The notes: generated from the sequence alone by a model not told the origin. A stretch of DNA of 22,114 bases from Thermoplasmata archaeon (GCA_015522885.1 WALJ01000008.1:1-22114); one strand, 5' to 3'. Numbered from the stretch's first letter, positions 6,418 through 13,654 are shown. Numbers and translations are program-made.

Positions 6418-7419
6418 GAGCCCAAAGGACCGAATCTTTCGGCTTTCGAATACAACCGGGATTTGCTGAAGGCTGCGATGGCAAACACCTATGTCGAAAC
6501 AGTGAGTTCAAGGGCCGATTCTCTTCATCTTGCTATAAAGAACGCTCCCGCATCGAATTTTTACTGGGAATATCTGAGAACTATCGGAATCGTGGGTAAA
6601 AGATTCGAACTCGAAGAAAGGGAGGTCATTCTTGCGTTCGATTATACCAGCGAAGAGTTCTACGGTGATGTGCAGGGCTTCTGGATTTATAAGTGGACGG
6701 GAGAGAATGCGATAACCGGAAAGTTCCATTTTCTCACCTGTGCATTGGTTGAATCGGATATCCCGGTAAAGATCCCCCTGATATCCATACCTGTCTATGT
6801 AGGACATAATATGGCAAAAGAAGTGTGTTTCTGCCTTTCGCTTATTCGACCGCTGGTAAAATCAATCAAGCTCATATTGTTTGACAGAGGCTTTTACAGC
6901 AAAGAGCTCATGCTGACACTCGGCAATATCGCCTATCCTTATCTGATATTTGTTCCGAAGAACAGGAAGATAAAGAGAGAGCTGGATAATATGGCGAAGA
7001 AAGAGAGAAAGACGATAAACTATGAGTTTGAAGTGAATAAAGAGAAAAGTACCTTAAAAGGAAATACGACACTTGCATTTCTGAAGGAAGTGTATGACAA
7101 AAGAACGGATAGGAATTATGATTGGACATTTGCCACGAACATGGAGATCGTGGAACTTGAACATCTCATTGCAGAATATAAGAAAAGATGGCGTATAGAA
7201 ACAATGTTTCGCATTCAGGACGAGGCACGGATCAAATCAAAGAGCAAGGATATGAAGATCCGATTCTTCTATTTCATCTATGAGCAAATGCTTCAATTCC
7301 TATGGGCAGCTTTATATAAAGATAAGCTGAGCTTCAAAGCCTTTATCATAGAAATGTACGAAATGAGCAATGAAAGGGTCGTAAAAGCAGAGAGGAAAAA
7401 ATTGAGGAAAAGCAGATAA
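6403..7419 (+). CDS. IS4-superfamily DDE transposase
   Basis: The 338-residue product carries an RNase-H-like DDE core. The likely catalytic residues are D80 (ILAFDYTSEEFYGD), D161 (LILFDRGFYSKE) and E266 within YKKRWRIE. That last block is the Y-(2)-R-(3)-E signature of IS4-type transposases (Y259, R262, E266). The usual following Lys is not obvious. Residues 30-65 look like a short helical DNA-binding lead. The ATG at 6403 lies inside the right arm of a palindromic repeat; the frame is open upstream to a TAG near 6301 but offers no other ATG. The reading frame is intact, so the enzyme may be active. Visibly AT-richer codons than in the neighbouring genes support horizontal origin. I could not define the element's ends: no matching terminal inverted repeats or target duplication were evident on both sides. 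Confidence 0.9.
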   Translation: MSLTIEPKGPNLSAFEYNRDLLKAAMANTYVETVSSRADSLHLAIKNAPASNFYWEYLRTIGIVGKRFELEEREVILAFDYTSEEFYGDVQGFWIYKWTGENAITGKFHFLTCALVESDIPVKIPLISIPVYVGHNMAKEVCFCLSLIRPLVKSIKLILFDRGFYSKELMLTLGNIAYPYLIFVPKNRKIKRELDNMAKKERKTINYEFEVNKEKSTLKGNTTLAFLKEVYDKRTDRNYDWTFATNMEIVELEHLIAEYKKRWRIETMFRIQDEARIKSKSKDMKIRFFYFIYEQMLQFLWAALYKDKLSFKAFIIEMYEMSNERVVKAERKKLRKSR

Positions 7420-7442
7420 ACATCAGGGGTCTGTGTGTCTTC

Positions 7443-7470
7443 GGCTATTGAAGCATCGGGGCCAATAGCC
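7443..7470 (+). terminator. Stem-loop downstream of the transposase
   Basis: GGCTATTG (7443-7450) and CAATAGCC (7463-7470) form a perfect 8-bp stem with a 12-nt loop, 24 bases after the transposase stop. It may end the transcript or mark the element's right boundary. No strong T run follows, so its role is uncertain. Confidence 0.4.
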
Positions 7471-7570
7471 CCTCCTCAAGGCTTTCCCTCATGCAAAAAC
7501 AGGATGGAGAGCTGACATTATCTTAGTAGATTCTCTCGAGCTTTTTGTTCGGAGATGCTGGAAGAACCAA

Positions 7571-7580
7571 AATACTAATA
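7571..7580 (+). promoter_or_regulatory. TATA box for the cis-prenyltransferase gene
   Basis: AATACTAATA lies 23-32 nt before the GTG start at 7603, consistent with a leaderless or near-leaderless transcript. A purine-rich GAGGAGAGATGGAG sits between them and could alternatively serve as a Shine-Dalgarno region. Confidence 0.4.
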
Positions 7581-7602
7581 AGATGAGGAGAGATGGAGTT
7601 CC

Positions 7603-8379
7603 GTGGACATCTCGGAGACCATAGCGAAGACTGCATACCATGCATACGAAAAAAGCCTTCTAAAAGAGGTGAAGACCGGCCCCATACCTCGTCATATCGC
7701 CATAATAATGGACGGCAACAGGAGGTTTGCAAGAGAGCTCTTTCTTCCGCCTAACGAGGGGCATAAAGAGGGAAAAAGCAAGCTCGAAGAGGTAATGGAA
7801 TGGGGAAGGGAGATCGGTGTGAGGATTCTCACGGTATATGCGTTTTCAACCGAGAACTTCAGGAGAAGCAGGGAAGAGGTCGAAGAGCTCATGAGGCTTT
7901 TTGCGGAGAACTTCAGGAAGGCAGGGGACGATGAAAGGGTGCACAAATACGGGATAAGAATAAAGGCCATCGGAAAGAGAGAGCTTCTGCCGGAGAACGT
8001 GAGAGAAGCCATAGAATACGCCGAAAAGAGGACCGAAAGCTATGACAACTTCATATACAACATCGCCGTCGCCTACGGAGGGAGGGAGGAGATTGTGGAT
8101 GCCATACGGGAAATAGCGGAGGATGTGAAAGAAGGTAAGTTGAAAATAGAGGAGATAGACGAAAAGAGGGTCTCGGAATACATGTACACGGGAGATGTGC
8201 CTGACCCGGACCTTGTTCTGAGAACTTCCGGCGAGGAGAGAATATCGAATTTTCTGCTCTGGCAGCTTGCATACTCGGAACTCTACTTTGCAGATGTTTA
8301 CTGGCCGGGTTTCAGAAAGATAGATTTCCTGAGGGCCATTAGAAACTATCAGAGAAGAAAGAGAAGGTTCGGAAAATAA
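7603..8379 (+). CDS. uppS: Archaeal cis-prenyltransferase (polyprenyl diphosphate synthase, UppS family)
   Basis: The 258-residue enzyme condenses isopentenyl diphosphate units in cis onto an allylic diphosphate. It makes the long polyprenol that serves as lipid carrier for archaeal N-glycosylation. All family signatures are present: HIAIIMDGNRRFAR with the catalytic D37 and diphosphate-binding N39/R40/R41, GHKEGKSK, VYAFSTENFRRS, and the C-terminal DLVLRTSGEERISNFLLWQL with SELYF.DVYWPGF. Length is normal. The start is GTG at 7603, because a TAA at 7579-7581 closes the frame upstream and no ATG intervenes. It has its own promoter and converges on the repeat-protein gene. It is unrelated to the adjacent transposase and looks like ordinary chromosomal sequence. 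Confidence 0.95.
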   Translation: MDISETIAKTAYHAYEKSLLKEVKTGPIPRHIAIIMDGNRRFARELFLPPNEGHKEGKSKLEEVMEWGREIGVRILTVYAFSTENFRRSREEVEELMRLFAENFRKAGDDERVHKYGIRIKAIGKRELLPENVREAIEYAEKRTESYDNFIYNIAVAYGGREEIVDAIREIAEDVKEGKLKIEEIDEKRVSEYMYTGDVPDPDLVLRTSGEERISNFLLWQLAYSELYFADVYWPGFRKIDFLRAIRNYQRRKRRFGK

Positions 8380-8389
8380 AATAATTGAT

Positions 8390-8402
8390 AATAGGTTTTT
8401 TG
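8390..8402. terminator. Termination region between convergent genes
   Basis: The 34-bp gap between the uppS stop and the convergent repeat-protein gene is AT-rich and contains a T6-7 run (GGTTTTTTGA) on the plus strand. It is a plausible intrinsic terminator for uppS. Confidence 0.4.
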
Positions 8403-8413
8403 ATTCCGTAGGT

Positions 8414-8959
8414 TTATTCCACGGATATCTCGCGCATTACCAAGGGAATTACGGTATCGCTGATATCTTCCATGGGCGTATCCTGCATTACAAGAACACC
8501 GACGATTTCGCCAACCGATTCTACCGATATTTCACGCATTACCAGAGGTATCTGGTCCTCGAGACCAAGAACCTGCAGTATCAGTATTATGTCTTCCACG
8601 CTTATCTCCCGCATTACCAGAACTGTTGTTCCGTTTACCGATTCTACCGATATTTCACGCATTACCAGAGGTGATGAGTTATCGGCCTGAGAATTCGCAC
8701 ATATCCCCTGCATAACCTGTGGTATGTCATTCTGAAGATTCATTTCGGTCAATATCTGAACTATGTCCTCCACGCTTATCTCTCGCATCACCAGAGCTGT
8801 GACTCCGTCCGTATTTTCGACGGATATCTCTCGCATCACATCCGTTGTCGGTGCCGAAGTTTCTTCGGCCATTCCCCTTTCCATCGGAACAAATCCCGTT
8901 GCCAGGATGAGCCCCAGTGCAATCACTGCATACGCTCCCAATTTTCTTCTTTTTTGCAT
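8414..8959 (-). CDS. Exported protein made of VMREISVE octapeptide repeats
   Basis: The 181-residue product has a clear signal peptide (about 1-31: basic QKRRK, hydrophobic core, AMAEE-like end). The mature part consists of eight VM-boxes starting at residues 41, 57, 82, 99, 115, 140, 157 and 174. Six are exactly VMREISVE; 82 and 157 are degenerate (VMQGICAN, VMQDTPME). Box spacing runs 16-25-17, 16-25-17, 17, which is a 58-residue super-repeat present about 2.4 times. The protein ends exactly on the last box. Repeats are nearly identical at the DNA level too, so they were amplified recently or homogenised. A strong Shine-Dalgarno sequence (GGGAGG) precedes the ATG. One Cys is present, with no catalytic motif and no anchor. 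I do not recognise the family; a secreted repeat polymer, or a precursor cut into repeated peptides, are both possible. Confidence 0.85.
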   Translation of the reverse strand: MQKRRKLGAYAVIALGLILATGFVPMERGMAEETSAPTTDVMREISVENTDGVTALVMREISVEDIVQILTEMNLQNDIPQVMQGICANSQADNSSPLVMREISVESVNGTTVLVMREISVEDIILILQVLGLEDQIPLVMREISVESVGEIVGVLVMQDTPMEDISDTVIPLVMREISVE

Positions 8960-9005
8960 TTTTATGCCTCCCTGTTGTCCGAAGACATAAAAACACTTAC
9001 CTCCG

Positions 9006-9036
9006 CTATTTAATCCTATCCCATTACTTTACAATC
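9006..9036 (-). promoter_or_regulatory. Promoter of the octapeptide-repeat gene: TATA plus upstream 13-mer
   Basis: On the minus strand, GATTGTAAAGTAA (9024-9036) is followed after 10 nt by the TATA box TTAAATAG (9006-9013). The gene start is at 8959 with GGGAGG just upstream. The same 13-mer, spacing and TATA sequence occur at 9490-9520 before the neighbouring exported-protein gene. Confidence 0.6.
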
Positions 9037-9075
9037 CTGTACGATTGTCGCGCGCGAGGCCCTGAAAATAAAATA

Positions 9076-9122
9076 TATGGTGAGAGACATACCTTTCTAA
9101 ACATGTGCTATCTCCGACTACA
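9076..9122 (-). repeat. 47-bp palindromic repeat, type 2, copy 2
   Basis: Read on the minus strand, the left arm is TGTAGTCGGAGATAG and the right arm ATGTCTCTCACCATA, with GTTTAGAAAG in the spacer. It lies between the two exported-protein genes, four bases from the stop codon of the 105-residue protein. Confidence 0.65.
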
Positions 9123-9126
9123 ATTT

Positions 9127-9444
9127 TCAAATCACTGCTAATCGAATAACGCCGCCGAAATGGGTTATACTGCAAATCCAGATCCGTAGGACTGCCCAGC
9201 ACTCTGTAAAGAGGCCGAGGTCGGGACCTCCTTCTCCCTCATCTCTTTCCTTTTCAGCGCTCCCTACATCTCCGCTGCTATTTGCATGTTCCGGAGAAGA
9301 ATCATGCGGTTCTGTGACGCCGCATCCTATCTTCGTGCTCATATCCACATCGCTGGTTATGTCCTTTGCCGTGCCACTCTCCGCAGTAAAAAGCAGAAAG
9401 AATGCAAGGCAACATACCAACCCCACCCATATCGTTCTTCTCAT
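9127..9444 (-). CDS. Small exported protein, unknown function
   Basis: A 105-residue ORF with a convincing signal peptide (MRRTIWVGLVCCLAFFLLFTAESGTA split by the usual rules after about residue 26). An acidic, Ser/Glu/Gly-rich middle follows (about 27-75) and then an unexpectedly hydrophobic, Trp/Ile-rich end. The N-terminal part looks real: there is a Shine-Dalgarno-like GGGAG before the ATG and a promoter nearly identical in layout to that of the octapeptide-repeat gene. The last 30 residues differ in character and end four bases from a palindromic repeat. The original 3' end may therefore have been lost or shifted, for example by insertion. No domain recognised. Confidence 0.55.
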   Translation of the reverse strand: MRRTIWVGLVCCLAFFLLFTAESGTAKDITSDVDMSTKIGCGVTEPHDSSPEHANSSGDVGSAEKERDEGEGGPDLGLFTECWAVLRIWICSITHFGGVIRLAVI

Positions 9445-9489
9445 TTTTTACGCTCCCGAAATCACTTCGGATAAGATTGACACTCTCCT

Positions 9490-9520
9490 CTATTTAACTG
9501 TACCCTCTTACTTTACAATC
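9490..9520 (-). promoter_or_regulatory. Promoter of the 105-residue exported protein: TATA plus the shared 13-mer
   Basis: GATTGTAAAGTAA (9508-9520, minus strand) lies 10 nt upstream of TTAAATAG (9490-9497), identical in sequence and spacing to the module at 9006-9036. The region downstream of each TATA box is also similar (GGAG-rich, ending in GGGAG...TAAAAA before the ATG). Confidence 0.6.
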
Positions 9521-9530
9521 ATGGGCAATT

Positions 9531-9585
9531 CTTATATACCGAGACCCTAATACCCCAATATAATATTCAACCAATCACGAGGTGA
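9531..9585 (+). promoter_or_regulatory. ftsZ promoter and ribosome-binding site
   Basis: The TATA box CTTATATAC is at 9531-9539, and GAGGTGA, complementary to the archaeal 16S 3' end, is at 9579-9585, four nt before the ATG at 9590. A second AT-rich element (AATATAATATT, near 9558-9568) could serve as an alternative TATA box. Confidence 0.55.
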
Positions 9586-9589
9586 ATAG

Positions 9590-10693
9590 ATGAAATCGAT
9601 AATCGAAGAAGCTCTCTCAAAAAAGGAAAAAGCCCCCTCAACCTTTGAAAACATGGACATGATCTCGAACGAGGACAGAGAACTCGAGGAAATCCTCAGA
9701 GGCCTGAGGACCAAGATCGTTATAATCGGACTCGGCGGAGCGGGTTCGAACACCGTGAACAGAATGATGCAGGAAGGGATTGCCGGAGCGGACCTTGTAG
9801 CTGCAAATACGGATGCCCAGCATCTGCTGACCATAAGAGCCCAGAAGAAGATACTTCTCGGAAGGAAGAGCACGAGAGGTCTCGGAGCCGGAGCCGTGCC
9901 TGCGCTTGGTGAAAAAGCGGCCAAAGAAGCGGAAGAAGAGCTCAGAGCCGTCATAAAAGGGGCGGACATGGTATTCGTCACATGCGGGCTCGGCGGTGGA
10001 AGCGGAACGGGTTCCGCTGGATTCGTCGCTCAGATGGCAAAGGAAGAAGGAGCCCTCACAATAGCCGTTGTCACCACACCTTTCAAAGCGGAAGGTGTTG
10101 CAAGGATGAAGAACGCACACTGGGGTCTGGAAAGGCTCAGAAGGGTTGCGGATACCGCAATAGTGATACCCAATGACAAGCTCATAGAACTCGTGCCGAG
10201 ACTTCCGCTGAACGCGGCTTTCAAGGTTGCCGACGAGGTGTTGATGCGCTCCATAGCCGGAATAACCGAGATAATAACGAAACCCGGACTTGTAAATCTG
10301 GATTTCAATGACCTGAAGACCATAATGAAAGGCAGCGGAGTAGCCATGATAGGCATAGGCGAATCCGAGGCCATGGGAGATAACAGAGCCCTCGAAGCGC
10401 TTGAAGAGGCCATAAACTCACCCCTCATTGAAGCCGACATAAGCGATGCCACCGGAGTTCTCGTCAATGTAACGGGCAGCATGGACATGACAGTAACAGA
10501 GGCTCAGAAGGTTGCCGAAGAGATACAGAAGCGCGTCAGAAAGGATGCCAGAATAATCTGGGGTGCATCCATAGACCCGAGCATGGAGCACAAGCTGAAG
10601 GTTATGGTGGTTATAACCGGCGTAAAGTCGGGGCAGATTGTCGGAAAAGGCGAGATACCGGTGAGCCGAGAGGGCATTGACGTAGTTGCGTAA
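9590..10693 (+). CDS. ftsZ: Cell-division GTPase FtsZ
   Basis: The 367-residue protein is the tubulin-like GTPase that polymerises into the division ring. After a charged N-terminal extension (about 1-40) come the nucleotide-binding IVIIGLGGAGSN (44-54), the tubulin signature GGGSGTGSA (135-143, Ser in place of the commoner Thr), PFKAEG (164-169), and the T7 catalytic loop NLDFND with D238 and D241. The length matches archaeal FtsZ without a long C-terminal tail; I cannot assign FtsZ1 versus FtsZ2 confidently. A canonical Shine-Dalgarno sequence supports the start. It leads an operon: folD begins one base after its stop and pcc1 follows, so division, one-carbon and tRNA-modification genes share a transcript. 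Confidence 0.97.
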   Translation: MKSIIEEALSKKEKAPSTFENMDMISNEDRELEEILRGLRTKIVIIGLGGAGSNTVNRMMQEGIAGADLVAANTDAQHLLTIRAQKKILLGRKSTRGLGAGAVPALGEKAAKEAEEELRAVIKGADMVFVTCGLGGGSGTGSAGFVAQMAKEEGALTIAVVTTPFKAEGVARMKNAHWGLERLRRVADTAIVIPNDKLIELVPRLPLNAAFKVADEVLMRSIAGITEIITKPGLVNLDFNDLKTIMKGSGVAMIGIGESEAMGDNRALEALEEAINSPLIEADISDATGVLVNVTGSMDMTVTEAQKVAEEIQKRVRKDARIIWGASIDPSMEHKLKVMVVITGVKSGQIVGKGEIPVSREGIDVVA

Positions 10694-10694
10694 T

Positions 10695-11534
10695 ATGGCC
10701 GAGATATTCGACGGAAGAAAGCTCTCGGAGCGCATGGAACGGGAGATAATCTCAGAACTGGACAGCCTTGGTAATCCGGAGTTGAGGCTTCACACTATAC
10801 TGATAGGGGAAAACGAGGGTTCCGAGATATACATAAAGATGAAAGAGAAGAGCCTCGCAAGAATAGGGGGCTCTCTCTTCGTACACCGATTTTCTTCATC
10901 CGTAAAACCAGAGGATGTCACTGCGCTCATAAAAGAGTTGAATTCCGACCCCTCGGTCCACGGGATAATGATAGAACTTCCCCTGCATTCAGGCTTCAAT
11001 ATCCGCGAATTCTCTTCTCTCATCGACCCTTTAAAAGATGTTGACTGCCTGAATCCGGAGAACATAGGGCTGCTTCTGCAGGGAAATCCGCGTTTCTCAC
11101 CCCCTACACCTTCAGCAGTGATGAGAATAATCAAAGAATCGGGAGCTGGGCTGAAAGGAGCGGAGGTCTGCGTGATAAATCACAGCCCCTCCGTCGGAAG
11201 ACCCTTGTCGATGCTCCTGCTGAACGAGAACGCGACGGTGCACATATGTCATGTTTTCACAAGAAATCTTAAAGAGCGCACGAAAAATGCGGATATCGTC
11301 GTGGTTGCAGCCGGAGTGCCGTCTCTGATAAGGGCGGATATGATTAAAGAAGGAGCGGTTATAATCGATGTCGGAATGAACAGGGTGAAAGGAAAGATTG
11401 CAGGTGATGTTGATTTTGAAGGGGTCTCGAAAAAAGCCTCTTTCATAACTCCCGTTCCCGGAGGTGTCGGCCCGGTAACCAGATACACGCTTCTTGAAAA
11501 CCTGCTTAAAGCTTACGAACTGGGATTGAGATGA
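10695..11534 (+). CDS. folD: Bifunctional methylenetetrahydrofolate dehydrogenase/cyclohydrolase
   Basis: The 279-residue FolD interconverts methylene-, methenyl- and 10-formyl-tetrahydrofolate with NAD(P), supplying one-carbon units. The catalytic Lys is K50 in YIKMK (Y46-x3-K50). Also present are KDVDC with D117, SPPTPSAVM, the nucleotide-binding block SPSVGRPLSMLLL and the C-terminal PGGVGPVTRYTLL. Oddity: the active-site Gln of the usual QLPLP motif is Glu here (IELPL, E94). I chose the ATG at 10695, one base after the ftsZ stop; a TTG three codons earlier inside ftsZ is less likely. Its stop overlaps the pcc1 start by four bases (ATGA), which indicates translational coupling. Confidence 0.95.
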   Translation: MAEIFDGRKLSERMEREIISELDSLGNPELRLHTILIGENEGSEIYIKMKEKSLARIGGSLFVHRFSSSVKPEDVTALIKELNSDPSVHGIMIELPLHSGFNIREFSSLIDPLKDVDCLNPENIGLLLQGNPRFSPPTPSAVMRIIKESGAGLKGAEVCVINHSPSVGRPLSMLLLNENATVHICHVFTRNLKERTKNADIVVVAAGVPSLIRADMIKEGAVIIDVGMNRVKGKIAGDVDFEGVSKKASFITPVPGGVGPVTRYTLLENLLKAYELGLR

Positions 11535-11749
11535 TAAGCTGCCGAATTGTTCTCGAATACCGCAGCGAGAGAATGGCGGAAGCGATATTCAGGTCTGTGG
11601 AGAGTGAAAATTCCGGCTATGTGGAAGGAAAAATCGAGGGGAAAAATCTGGTATTCGAGATATCCGCCGATAAAGCAATGTCCCTTTCTCACACAATAAA
11701 TGACCTGCTGGCATGCGTGAAGGCGGCCGAGAGTTCTCTGGAAATTTAG
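11531..11749 (+). CDS. pcc1: KEOPS complex subunit Pcc1
   Basis: The 72-residue protein fits the Pcc1/CTAG fold: an N-terminal strand (CRIVLEYRSERMAEAIFRSVESE), two middle strands (YVEGKIEGKNLVFEISA) and a C-terminal helix (AMSLSHTINDLLACVKAAESSLEI). Pcc1 is the small dimerising subunit that binds Kae1 in the KEOPS complex, which makes the universal t6A modification at tRNA position 37. Its ATG overlaps the folD stop (ATGA), so it is the third gene of the ftsZ operon. Its stop overlaps that of the convergent coiled-coil gene by four bases. Assignment rests on the pattern and size; the family is short and divergent, so some doubt remains. Confidence 0.8.
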   Translation: MISCRIVLEYRSERMAEAIFRSVESENSGYVEGKIEGKNLVFEISADKAMSLSHTINDLLACVKAAESSLEI

Positions 11750-12420
11750 AGCCTTTTCGATGTGCTCGTGCTTCCCGTGCTTTTTCCTTCCATTCTGTCC
11801 GCTCTCATCGTATATTCTCTGGCCTCTCTTTCGTGATATTTTACCTTCTCCATGAATTCAGCGCCCTTTTCCCTGTAGCCGAGAGCTTTTTCCCTTAAAT
11901 CCGCAGCCTTTGCCTTGTGCGCATCGGCTTTCTGAAGGAATTTTGTCCTTTTCGCCTCATAGTTCGCGGATTTTGCGTCCAGCTTGTTGGACTTCGAGCC
12001 CTCTTCTATCTTTGCCTCTTCGGCAAAATCCTCAGACTTTTCCTTCGCTTCTTCCGCTTTCGCTTCGAGTTTCTTGGCTTTCTCCTCGTGTTTCACGGCT
12101 TTTGCAACCAGAGACTTTGCTTTGGCCTCAAGTTTTCTGTGCCTTGCCCTGTACTTGGAGGCTTTTTTCGTGGCAACAGCAGCGAGTTTTCTCATCTTGG
12201 CAACATCTCTGGTCTCCTGTATGACGAATTTCTCCTGATGGGCCTCTTCAAATGTCTCTTTTTCTTTGTAGCTCTGTTTGCTTTCCACCTTCTTCTCCGG
12301 CACCACATCCTCTTCAAGTATCGAAGATATGTCTTCGTCCCCGACCTCAAATCCGCTATCTGCCTCTTTCTCACTCCCTTTGAGCCTCTTGAGTCTTGCA
12401 GGATCCTTTTTTATGACCAT
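11746..12420 (-). CDS. Lys/Glu/Ala-rich coiled-coil protein
   Basis: The 224-residue product has a charged, disordered N-terminal third (1-70). A long helical region (about 75-205) follows with recurring AKA/EAK modules (KLEAKAKSLVAKAVKHEEKA, KAEEAKEKSEDFAEEAK, KADAHKAKAADLREKA), and the tail is a short Ser/Thr-rich stretch. There are no membrane segments, Cys or enzyme motifs. A GGTGAT Shine-Dalgarno sequence sits five bases before the ATG, and a TATA-like CTTAAAT lies further up, within the end of the preceding glycosylase gene. The gene may also be read from the L10e transcript. Low-complexity helices of this kind resemble many unrelated scaffold proteins, so similarity searches need composition correction. 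Function unknown. Confidence 0.75.
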   Translation of the reverse strand: MVIKKDPARLKRLKGSEKEADSGFEVGDEDISSILEEDVVPEKKVESKQSYKEKETFEEAHQEKFVIQETRDVAKMRKLAAVATKKASKYRARHRKLEAKAKSLVAKAVKHEEKAKKLEAKAEEAKEKSEDFAEEAKIEEGSKSNKLDAKSANYEAKRTKFLQKADAHKAKAADLREKALGYREKGAEFMEKVKYHEREAREYTMRADRMEGKSTGSTSTSKRL

Positions 12421-12452
12421 GATATCACCGCGCAGAGATAGGGCTCATGGAT

Positions 12453-13175
12453 TTAAGCCTTTTTATTGTATAAACAAATCTGTTTGAGAGGGCAGTCCGT
12501 GCAGTTCGGCTTTTTTCGGCAGTGATTCTTCCCGAGTTCCACGAGAAGTGCGTGGTATTCGCTGTATATCTCCAGATTTTTCGGCATTTCCTCCTCGAAG
12601 AGCCTCTGCACCGAATCGTAGTCCCTCTCCTCGGCGATTCCCATTCTCTCTATGAGCCTGAATGTGTATGCATCCACCACGAACTTCGGCTTCTTCGCTG
12701 CGTAAAGAATTATCGAGTCGGCTGTCTCATTCCCTATTCCCTTTACGGAAAGGAGTTCTCTTCTCAGTTCCTTTGTATCCGAGGAGAACAAATCTTCCAT
12801 GTCTCCGTGTCTGTCCAGAACAAAGCCGGAAAATAGCTTCAATCTCTCCGCTTTCTGCCTGAAATAACCCGAGGAGCGTATTATGTTTCGCAGGATTTCT
12901 TCCTCTGTTTCCAGAATTCCCTCGAGGTCCAGCAATCCGTGTTCCATGAGGTTGAAGAGAGCCTTCTCCGCATTCTTCCATGAACTCTGCTGTGTCAGTA
13001 TGGCTCCGAAAGCAATCTCTATCCGCTGAATATCGGTTTTAGGGTATGAAAAATCACCCGGATGATACCTCGGTCCGTTATCCGAGTAAACCGGCCACCA
13101 TCCCTGCGGACCGAAAAAAGCGAGGAGTTTTTCGTAAATCTCGGTTATTTTGCCTCTTCCACTACTATCCTGCAT
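12453..13175 (-). CDS. Endonuclease III-superfamily DNA glycosylase (probably 3-methyladenine type)
   Basis: The 240-residue HhH-GPD protein carries the helix-hairpin-helix VKGIGNETAD (144-153), the catalytic Asp D168 (FVVDAYTFRL) and a C-terminal iron-sulfur loop C219-x5-C225-x2-C228-x5-C234. The position of the endonuclease III lyase Lys is Glu (E150), so it should be a monofunctional glycosylase without AP-lyase activity. The KGIGxESAD-like hairpin resembles the MagIII/COG2231 branch that removes 3-methyladenine. The N-terminal FGPQGWWP is also typical of that branch. The ATG at 13175 lies inside the end of the L10e gene (31-bp overlap), giving translational coupling; no other start fits as well. 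The first Cys spacing is x5 rather than the usual x6. Confidence 0.88.
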   Translation of the reverse strand: MQDSSGRGKITEIYEKLLAFFGPQGWWPVYSDNGPRYHPGDFSYPKTDIQRIEIAFGAILTQQSSWKNAEKALFNLMEHGLLDLEGILETEEEILRNIIRSSGYFRQKAERLKLFSGFVLDRHGDMEDLFSSDTKELRRELLSVKGIGNETADSIILYAAKKPKFVVDAYTFRLIERMGIAEERDYDSVQRLFEEEMPKNLEIYSEYHALLVELGKNHCRKKPNCTDCPLKQICLYNKKA

Positions 13176-13651
13176 GGTGTCGGCATCTTCATCGAGGCTT
13201 TTTTGAGCGCTTTCTTGGCGGAATCAATGCTTTCCTTGTTCACGAACACCGATATCATCTTCTGTCCGGGCCTGACTCTGGCGGCAGTACCTATGAGAGA
13301 GCCGAAGGACCTTCTCATCCCCTGTGAAACCCTGTCCGCTCCCGCACCTGTCGCCTGTTTGTTCTCTCTCAGGACCTGATGGGGATATACCCTTATCTTC
13401 ATCCTGTAATTCACGGTACCGACCTTCTTGGTCAGGTATCTGTTGGCAGATATACGCGACGCTTCCAGCGCAAGGTGTCTGACCTGACACGCCTCCTCGG
13501 CTATGAGAGATATCTCTACCGGAAAATCTCCGGATAGGTTTCCCAGATCGAACTGCGTTATCCTCGAATTGGGTATGCCGCCCATGTATTCCTTTCTCGT
13601 ATATGCAGGTCCGGATATCTTTGTGTACATTCTGCCAGGTTTTCTTGACAA
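13145..13651 (-). CDS. rpl10e: 50S ribosomal protein L10e (uL16 family)
   Basis: The 168-residue protein matches archaeal L10e along its length: the N-terminal RKPGRMYTKISGPAYTRKEY, an FDLGN block, and the C-terminal KKALKKASMKMPTPCRIVV. It sits on the 23S rRNA near the tRNA acceptor ends and the subunit interface. The start is a TTG at 13649-13651, decided by a perfect Shine-Dalgarno sequence (GAGGTGAT at 13655-13662, minus strand) and by the family's N-terminus; the next ATG would remove the conserved RKPGRM. A TATA box (CTTATAAATAG) lies further upstream. The glycosylase gene overlaps its last 31 bp. Confidence 0.95.
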   Translation of the reverse strand: MSRKPGRMYTKISGPAYTRKEYMGGIPNSRITQFDLGNLSGDFPVEISLIAEEACQVRHLALEASRISANRYLTKKVGTVNYRMKIRVYPHQVLRENKQATGAGADRVSQGMRRSFGSLIGTAARVRPGQKMISVFVNKESIDSAKKALKKASMKMPTPCRIVVEEAK

Positions 13652-13654
13652 TGA

